This document shows, in pieces, positions 56,834 through 64,000 of a DNA stretch of 64,000 nt. The DNA is from Nematostella vectensis (lineage: Eukaryota; Cnidaria; Anthozoa; Actiniaria; Edwardsiidae). Made by a program: the position numbers and the translations under genes. The number at the start of each line of letters is the position of its first letter. Within the stretch, counting starts at the first letter, position 1. The notes below the pieces were generated by a model, which did no database searches, had not been told where the DNA came from, and saw only the letters and a list, made by a program, of their open reading frames with translations. Location: positions 10,368,540-10,432,539 of the forward strand of contig NC_064042.1 of assembly GCF_932526225.1 (NCBI RefSeq), given 5' to 3'.

Positions 56834-57956
56834 GATAAATATCTCATAATATATATATTAACAGTTGAGGTCGATCTCAACAATTTTTTACTCTAAAGTT
56901 TCAAACCACGCGGAGATTTGAAATCCGAAAAAGCGAAACAGGCAAAGCAAAAACTCACTGTTTCCCTAAAAAAGTCCACATAAATATAAATTCTACCACT
57001 CTATGGTGTCTTGCTGCAATTTTAGAGGACATTTATCAACAAATACAGTTGTTTTTCAACTGCATTCAGACTATGAGACGTAAGTGAATGAGGGACTCTA
57101 TCCACTTCACACGGCCGCCATGTTTACTGAGCGCCAAAGGTCACGTGGTACATCGTGACGTAGAGGGGGTTCTGGACGGTTACGAATATGGTCCCTACAA
57201 AATTTTATTATAAAAAATAATTGTATAAAAACATTTTACCCTCAAAATACTTTAAATTCTACCTAATAACGTTTACCCGACTTAGTGAGATTTTTTTGAA
57301 GTTTGGCCTCACTCTTCGTTGTAAATTGTGTCAGGTCTTTTTATGTATTATCTACTAAAGCCCCTAACAGAAAAGTTCCCTTAGAGAGTAGAGCTGGGCC
57401 CGAGTCTGCCTCGATTCTTCCTCTTCGCCAACCGTGGCCATATTGGTAAGAATGCGAGAATAGCATGGTTTCTATCCGATAAAATTCCCTATTAGTAAAA
57501 GCCATCGCGCTTATTTGAATGCCGTATTAGAAACATTAGTTATCTCTGTAGCTCTTGCTTTCCTTATTTTGTTAGGTTTCATCTAATCTTGTCTTGAAAT
57601 CCTTTTTAACATTCACATACACGAAATGTTTTTTTGAAGGCATTTCATACTCTACTCTTCGAATTCTATTCTAAAATCAAATGATATTTTTTCGTGTTTT
57701 TCTTCTTTCAATGTCGGATTTGGCTTATAGATAATTATTTGGGCACCATTATTTGAGTAGCTGTCTTGAGCTCAGAGTGTTATCGTGTTGGAAATACATG
57801 CGAAATAATCAGAGCCTCGTATGTAAGGCAAATTCAAAGTCGAGTCCATGTTTACTTGCGGATGTACTTTGTTCTGTAGTACTCTTTGTTAGTCATAGGC
57901 TTCTTTAGACTATTGAGACCAATATATTTATTGTTGTTTTCTATTTTAAAGTAAAT
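56834..57956. promoter_or_regulatory. Divergent promoter of TBL1 and RPL8, with probable RPL8 5' UTR exon
   Basis: The two start codons face away from each other, 1.1 kb apart. A pyrimidine run TTCTTCCTCTTCGCC at about 57413-57427 looks like a 5'-TOP transcription start. It is followed by GGCCATATTG|GTAAGAATG, a strong donor at 57446 with a YY1-type CCAT core. The matching acceptor TTTTAAAG ends at 57951, five bases before the RPL8 ATG. RPL8 transcripts thus probably have a short non-coding first exon (57410-57445). Confidence 0.55.
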
Positions 57957-60297
57957 ATGGGTCGTGTGATCCGAGGCCAACGAAAGGGTGCTGGCAGTAT
58001 TTTTACGTCTCATACAAAACACAGAAAGGGGGCTGCCAACCTCAGGGTTCATGACTATGCCGAGAGACATGGATACATCAAGGGTGTAGTGAAGGAGATT
58101 ATCCACGACCCTGGTCGAGGTGCTCCTCTAGCTGTAGTAGTTTTCCGTGACCCTTATCGTTACAAGCTCCGCAAGGAATTGTTTGTTGCCACTGAGGGCA
58201 TGTACACTGGTCAGTTCATCTACTGTGGCAAAAAAGGTATAGTGTCAACTCTAGAAATACGTCTGTTAAGGGTGATTCAGACAGCATGATTTAGTTGTAT
58301 GCAAAAACTCTATAACTCTAGTTGTGCGAGAATAGACGTGCAGTCTAAATCTGCCTTTACAAATAGTATTACATTTGCCAAAGTTGTATCATGTCTCATA
58401 TTTTGCCATTCACTAAATTGATGTAAATTGATGTTTATGAGCAGCTTTCTTAATCAAAATGAGGTGAAGCATCACAGGCTATAAAACATTTATACATTTT
58501 ACATGCTGTTCTGGCTCAACATTTATTAATTACTGTAAAATTAACAATGTAGCAACTGAGGCTTGGTGATCTTGTAACACACTTGAAAAAAAATAGAAGG
58601 AAAAAAAATAGACAAGGACAAACAAACTTTAAACTTTACAAATTTTATACTTTCAAGTTAACTTGTTTAGTTGATTCTGCTCACATTTTGATTGTTAATG
58701 TCATGGAAATTTTGACAAACTGCAGTTATAAAGCAGATAAAACTATATTTTACTAAAAAAATTTTCTACTTAGCTGCTCTTCAGATTGGTAACTGCCTCC
58801 CTGTCGGCATTATGCCCGAGGGTACCATCATCAGCAGTGTGGAGGAAAAGACTGGCGACCGTGGCAGACTTGCAAGGACCTCTGGGAACTATGCCACTGT
58901 GATCTCTCACAATGTTGAGAAGAAGCGTACCCGTGTTAAGCTTCCGTCTGGCATCAAGAAGGTCATCCCCTCCTCAAACAGGGCCTTGGTCGGTATTGTT
59001 GCTGGTGGTGGCCGTATTGACAAGCCCATGCTCAAAGCTGGCCGTGCCTACCACAAGTACAAGGCCAAGAGGAACTGCTGGCCACGTGTCCGTGGTGTGG
59101 CTATGAACGTGAGTTTTTCATGTGTTTTAAGTAGTTTAACAGTTCTCTTAGACATATTGAATGGAGACCAAGATCAAGGTGTTTGTTTTCAGTGGTTTGT
59201 TGAGGTTCTCTGGCATCAGTGGAAAGTACAAACAGCATTTATAAAACACTTCTTTATTCGAACTAACAGGGTTGCTTTGCCTGTAAGAGTCCCAAAACTA
59301 GACATTCTAAGTGTGTTGTAACTTTTCGAACTGTCTGGATTATCTGGATTGTTGCATGCCTATCTTTTAATGTTTGCCTGTCCCACCATGTCTTTTTGTG
59401 TCCCTCTCTGATTTCTTTCTTTCTCTCTAGTCTCTTTCTTTCGTCTTTATGTCTGCCTACTCACATGTCTTTTTATCTGTTAGTTGGTTATGCTTTATTT
59501 GACAAAATGATGTGCAACCTTTTCAAAAAAAACATGTGAACCTAAAAATGTGACTAGTATTTCTCTATAGTTTCCCCTTTTTCGCTTGCTTTCTATACTA
59601 AAAAAACATGATCAGAGAAGTTATTGTACCAGCTCATAATATAATCCTTTGATATTTTTCATGGGATACACTGATGTCTGTCTATGGTGTATGTGTCTGT
59701 TAGATGTGTGGTTTAAGGTGTATGTAATTGAACTTCTGATAATCTTATGTGGTGTGTTTTCATTGTGTGTTTCTGATCTTTGTCTAACTGTCAACAAAGG
59801 CTCTGTGGGAAAGGTTTAATGGGAAATGTGTATTGGTATCTAAAACCTATGCCAGGTTCCAATCTTTTTTCATCCATGTTTGTCTTTGGCATCTAAATAT
59901 CCCCCCTGATTCTATCAATTGTGTGTCTGACTGTCCCAATCATTCACTAACCATCTAAGTCATTTAAGTTAACTGCTAAGTGGGTATTACTTTGAATGGC
60001 ATTGTCCTTCTCTTTTATCTACATGTCCTGGCCCACCATCAGGCCAGGATACAGACCAGTCATCAGTGATGACCTCAGATCATGTTTTCATTTCCTTTTA
60101 ATTTATATGATATATTTGTCTGTGTCTAGCCTGTTGAACATCCTCACGGTGGTGGTAACCATCAACATATTGGTCACCCCTCAACTGTCAGACGTGACAC
60201 TCCTGCCGGTCGCAAGGTCGGTCTTATCGCTGCTAGACGTACTGGTCTGTTGCGTGGTGGACAGAAGATCCTCAAGGGAGACAAAGAAAGCGAGTAG
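57957..60297 (+). CDS. RPL8: 60S ribosomal protein L8 (uL2)
   Basis: Three coding exons: 57957-58236, 58774-59108 and 60130-60297, encoding 260 residues (human 257). The protein is a core 60S subunit component near the peptidyl-transferase centre. Signatures: [88 protein letters not shown] (spanning the exon 2/3 junction) and TGLLRGGQK at the end. The conserved GVAMNPxxHPHGGG loop, with the His hydroxylated in other eukaryotes, is complete. The C-terminal KGDKESE tail is ordinary. An AATAAA signal lies at 60313-60318. The initiation context and 5' leader fit a TOP mRNA. Confidence 0.97.
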
Positions 60298-60312
60298 ACT
60301 CCAATTCTGTGC

Positions 60313-60318
60313 AATAAA
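60313..60318 (+). terminator. RPL8 polyadenylation signal
   Basis: AATAAA sixteen bases after the RPL8 stop codon, followed by AT-rich sequence. Confidence 0.85.
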
Positions 60319-60551
60319 ATAATAACAACCTTGGAGATATTTGTGTCTTTATTGGGTCTTTTGTAACTAACAAGGCAATTCATTTCTGCAAACTGCTATG
60401 ATAATTGCTGACAAAAATTATTATCATTATTTAATTATTAAGAATTCAGTGAATTCCAGAGGAGTGATACAACCACCACCTTCAGGTGGCAAGATCAGGC
60501 GAGCTAAGTGTTAACGCCTCGAAGCTACTGCCATCCTATACCAGTAGAGGT

Positions 60552-61802
60552 CTATTCTCTGTTTTTTTTTTTAATTGGTAGCAGGGAATGCCGTTGACTA
60601 AAACCTTTATGGAGGGATGCGTTGTTCAATGTAAATGAAACGAAACCATGGCCAGAGTAAACTGTCTCGGCCACCTCCATCCAGCAGTCCCTAAATGAGC
60701 GCACAATCGTTCGGGTTCCACCACTTCCAAGTATCCGCACAGTGTTCCTTGTGGCCGCTTTATCCACAATCCTTTGCAGGTGAGTGGTTGAAAGCGTGGC
60801 TGAATTTGTAAGCTCGATGAGTTCCTCCCAGAACGCAACAGCTTGCATTACGAACGCGGTCGTGCTCCGAGTATCTCCGAGTTCCTTGTGAGATCTATCT
60901 TGCTCTACTTTTAGATGCCGCACTCTGCTGGCGATGTCATCAAGCTTCTCGTTGACCTACAATCAAAAGCGAATCGTGTAATCTCTCAAGGCGGAATAAA
61001 GAATTCTTGAAAGGGGGCAGCATCCCGAATAGGGGGGGAGGAGGGTTGTGGGCACAATGGATCGACAACTTTCGAAAATCTAAAGGTTACCGCCATTATT
61101 AGTAATACAGGGTTATCCTGTAGTCCCTACCTCTCTGATTTTCGACTCGGCCCTCCGTATTTCGCTGTCAGCTCTTTCGGCATCTATCTCGTGCTTTGTC
61201 ACGTCACTGTAAGCTGCCTTCGCTCTCGTTGAGTTATCTTCCAGCAGCTCGCGAACTAGCAATACTTGACCAACAACAGGGACCCACCACATCGACTTAA
61301 CCTCGTCTAACTTTTGTTCAGCTTCGCGCTGCTTGGCCCTCGCCTCATCCGCTCTTCTTCTAGCGGATTGTTTATTTTTGGCATGCTCCTGTTTAGCCGT
61401 TTTTTGAGCTGCCTTCTTGATCGCTAAATCCTTCTTCCTATTATTCAGCATTGTTTCCTCTGAGTGTAAACTATTCACCTGTCGGACCAAACTTTCCACT
61501 CTTCTTTGACACCTTCTCTCTTCGGACTCCAGAGAATTTCGCAGGAGGGTTGATTGTAGCTTCAGCATGAACGCGTCTTGTCGGATCGAGCGAAGTGTCT
61601 TCGAGGCTGATTGGGCATCTCCTTCTCTCAATGATCTTAACGCAGCTTGAACTGCATCAAAACATGTTGAACTCAAGCGAACTAACGACATTGTTTCCTC
61701 GAATTCTGCGTGCCTTGACACGATATAAATTACCAAAGCTACTGTAACTAGGCTTAATATGAAATATGCTGAGCATAAAAGGCTTATTATGAAAGCGAAC
61801 AT
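60552..61802 (-). CDS. Helical membrane-associated protein, pore-former-like; divergent partner of the 62561 gene
   Basis: Two exons, 61131-61802 and 60552-60956 (donor GAG|GTAGGG, acceptor TTGTAG), 358 residues. Residues 3-28 form an N-terminal hydrophobic segment (signal anchor or signal peptide). A long amphipathic, Lys/Glu/Ala-rich helix spans about 75-170. A hydrophobic patch MWWVPVVGQVLLV (171-183) is followed by a second long helix. The C-terminal block AFWEELIELTNSA (265-277) aligns with TFWRQMQLHCETLA of the oppositely oriented gene, and DxQRxxxKA follows in both. Two long helices around a hydrophobic segment recall alpha-helical pore-forming proteins (ClyA, Hbl/Nhe, XaxA/YaxA types), but sequence similarity to them could not be tested. 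No described family is recognised with certainty. Alternatively the first exon could read through to a stop at 61113. Confidence 0.7.
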
Positions 61803-61835
61803 TGCGAAAATAGATTGTCATGCCCAACCGAGGTT
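61746..61835. repeat. 90-bp direct repeat, copy A (covers the start of the minus-strand gene)
   Basis: Almost identical to 62018-62107. It contains the ATG at 61802 and the first ~19 codons of the gene (its hydrophobic N terminus) plus ~33 bp upstream. Confidence 0.9.
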
Positions 61836-62017
61836 TTAGCTTTTGCCGATTGTTCATGTACGTGAAACATTATACGCTCGATATATAGAGACGGAGCTGG
61901 GGGGCTCGGAGGGACGATTCGCGTCTCCCAAGCCTAAGACGGGAGACGGTGCTGGGAGGCCCGGAGGGGCGATCCACGCCTCCCACCAGTTCCTCTGAAA
62001 CCCCCCAGTCCCCCCCC

Positions 62018-62107
62018 AACTAGGCTTGATATGAAATATGCTGAGCATAAAAGGCTTATTATGAAAGCGAACATTGCGAAAATAGATTGTCATGCCCAAC
62101 CGAGGTT
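62018..62107. repeat. 90-bp direct repeat, copy B (upstream duplicate of the gene start)
   Basis: Duplicates the start codon and hydrophobic N-terminal codons of the minus-strand gene about 270 bp upstream of the real start (ATG at 62074). The copy does not continue into the rest of the gene: past the repeat it enters GC-rich intergenic sequence (61840-62017), itself containing a diverged direct repeat of GGAGACGGTGCTGGG-type units. Confidence 0.85.
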
Positions 62108-62456
62108 CTATTTGTTTGCCTCGGGACTTCCCCTTAATCATGTCCAGGGAATTTTCCCTTCATTGTCATTATTAAGCACTTTCACTTTCACAAAACGTTC
62201 ACAAAAGTAAAGCTGCTTATTCATGTTTGTAAGAAAATAATCCTTGTATTCTATAATAAGATAGATGATTTTCCGGGTCGTTCAGATCAAAATGGAAAAT
62301 CTCAAAACTCAAAAGAAAAATCAGCTTATATTATCTGTTTCCAAGAAAGCAAGGAAACTGATAAACCTCTTTTGCCATCCAATCACGCAGCAGAATTTAT
62401 GGGGGTTCCCCACATTAATTATTACTTTTGTCTCAAGGGAGTTTACCTTACGAGAC

Positions 62457-62464
62457 TATAAAAG
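62457..62464 (+). promoter_or_regulatory. TATA box of the 62561 gene
   Basis: TATAAAAG about 100 bp before the ATG at 62561. No comparable element was found on the opposite side for the divergent gene. Confidence 0.55.
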
Positions 62465-62560
62465 AGTTCGCTTTGCGGATTGAGGTACACTCCGCACGCT
62501 AGCGATCAGAAGTCGCCAGGACATATTTTGAGCATACATCTGAATAAGAAATAGTTTAAA

Positions 62561-63950
62561 ATGACTCTAGCTCAGAAAACCGATGTTCAGATAGACGGTG
62601 AATCGTTTGACCTTGTGCGTATTCCAAAAGCGACTAGTAAGCTTGTAACGCAAGCTAAAGGTACGCTAATGGGATCTCTTGATCTCGCGAGCCTTGTGGA
62701 CGACCTAGGGAAGCTAGGCAGCTTTGTTCGACTCGCCTACAACGGAGTAGCGGGAAACACAGAGGTTCAAATCAAGGTCCAACGAGTGGGCTACAAAGTG
62801 ACAAAGCTCGCGGACAAATCTGCGGTTACTGTGCATCGTTTCAAGAGCGCATCGCAGAGCGTATTACAAGAGCTTCAGGGGGACATATCAATATTTACTT
62901 GACGGACTGGAGGAAATGGCCGTTGAGACACTGTCGTTACTAGCTGATGTCGCGTCAAAGATGGCTACAGCGGCAGACGAGCTTCACACCGACTTTGAGG
63001 CAGCGACTGAGGATGTTATAGAGGCATTGGAGGATACCCAGAGAGCGAAAGGGGGAGAGGAGGAACGGAAAAAGAAAATGGAGCAAGAGAGGAAAGAGTT
63101 TGAAATGCGAAAGAGAAAAGCGGAAGTTCTGCAGAAGAGTGCTCTGGAGGCAGAGGCTAAAGCCGAGGCTCTTTACAATGAAGCTCAAATACGCGAGGAC
63201 AAAGCGCTTGATAATCAAGACAAGATCCTTAAAATCTTATCAGCTATCTTTACTGCTGGTGCGGCATATTGCGGTAATGTAGGGCTAGTTCTGGCAGCCA
63301 AAACGGTAGGCGACGCCGTCACAAGCACAGAAGACAACAAGGAAGCTTTGGATCAGGCAAAAACAGAGAAAATGCGTCACTTGGACGACCTACAAAAACA
63401 GCGAGACATCAGACGAGAAGCGCTACAGCAGTGTATTGAGTTCACCGAGAGAATCAAGCATTGTGATGACGATGAGAGCCTGGCTGAAGTTGCCGCGGAA
63501 GCCCTACATAACTCCGTAGGCGCTCTCAAATCACTAAGCGCAATCATGATGAACGCCGCCACCTTTTGGCGCCAGATGCAACTACATTGCGAGACATTAG
63601 CCAAACAAGACATCCAGCGACTCATCGAGAAGGCCATAACGCTGCCGGAGGAAAAACGCATCAAGGTATGGACTTCGACATCGTTCAAGACCAAAGCGGT
63701 GCAGTATTACTCCAAGTGGGTTGCGCTGGATGATGTGTGCGGCGTCTATATGCATCAGATCCGCGACACCCGTAAGGACTTGTACAATTACTTGCAGGAA
63801 AACTATACAGTCCCGCAAGCTAGGAAAAATGTGAAAAGGCTGGCAGTGATGTTTGCAGACGACCTGATGAAAGCTCAAAAGGAGATTGATAAGAAGGAAT
63901 TTGAGGCCTCGAAAGAAATTTTAGCATTAGAGGCTCCTCCCAAAAACTAA
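62561..63950 (+). CDS. Helical pore-former-like protein with internal one-base frame break
   Basis: Two abutting open frames, 62561-62902 (113 codons) and 62916-63950 (344 codons). The second is open well upstream of its ATG, in a frame offset by one base. The frames meet around the G5 run at 62878-62882. The first part has a small alpha/beta-looking start (VQIDGESFDLVRIPKA), then a helix. The second part has a heptad-rich helix (residues 40-105 of that frame), a hydrophobic segment ILSAIFTAGAAYCGNVGLVL (108-127), a second long helix, and a C-terminal TFWRQMQ block shared with the divergent minus-strand gene. This helix/hydrophobic-tongue/helix plan resembles alpha-helical pore-forming proteins; function is inference. 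No signal peptide is seen. Alternatives: an assembly error in the G run, a real null allele, or a separate downstream start. Confidence 0.65.
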
Positions 63951-64000
63951 AGGGCTGATTAATAGGGCTTTATCTTATTAGGGACTGTGAGGGAGGGGGT

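Noticed and set aside
60060-60130. Possible C/D snoRNA in RPL8 intron 2 (GTGATGA at 60066)
   Set aside because: No D box CTGA at a suitable distance and no terminal stem; a second candidate around 59668 lacks a full box C.
61854-62141. 95-codon frame overlapping the promoter of the minus-strand gene
   Set aside because: It reads the 90 bp duplicate in another frame and then GC-rich repeat sequence; no independent support.

Overview
The window looks like nuclear DNA from a cnidarian, most likely a sea anemone such as Nematostella. The evidence is AT-rich, intron-dense genes whose proteins are close to their vertebrate counterparts, many short foldback elements and minisatellites, and no bacterial features. 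Species identity is inference. No repeat library or transcript data could be consulted.

Layout, left to right. (1) 509-13214, minus: 18 exons of an IQGAP-related RasGAP that runs off the left edge. It lacks the CH, WW and IQ modules of vertebrate IQGAPs and has an Arg at the arginine-finger position. (2) 14017-22410, plus: S-formylglutathione hydrolase (esterase D), ten exons, complete, head-to-head with gene 1. (3) 24697-28884, plus: a large single-exon coiled-coil protein of unrecognised family; its 5' third is split between reading frames. (4) 28885-39996: gene-poor, dominated by nested inverted-repeat elements (30963-36474) around a GC-rich minisatellite. (5) 39997-41277, plus: an intronless class A GPCR. 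(6) 41278-46691: gene-poor. (7) 46692-56833, minus: TBL1/TBL1XR1-type LisH-WD40 corepressor subunit, 13 exons. (8) 57957-60297, plus: ribosomal protein L8 (uL2), head-to-head with gene 7. (9) 60552-61802, minus, and (10) 62561-63950, plus: two divergent, related helical proteins with a hydrophobic segment between long helices, resembling alpha-helical pore-forming proteins. The second carries a one-base frame break.

The most unusual signal is recurrent. At three exons in two unrelated genes (IQGAP-like exons 15 and 16, TBL1 exon 2), the exon's 3' end together with its 5' splice site has been tandemly amplified into the following intron. This gives roughly 18 copies of a 50-52 bp unit, 18 copies of a 103 bp unit, and 3 copies of a unit of about 131-137 bp. 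In TBL1 each copy also has a 3' splice site and the same in/out phase as the original exon, so the copies are potential mutually exclusive exons.

Housekeeping genes (RPL8, TBL1, ESD, IQGAP-like) are arranged as divergent pairs with short shared promoter regions. Exon coordinates were placed by hand from splice signals, reading phase and family similarity. Phases agree across all listed junctions, except that the IQGAP-like exon 9/10 boundary and the TBL1 3' end remain ambiguous.
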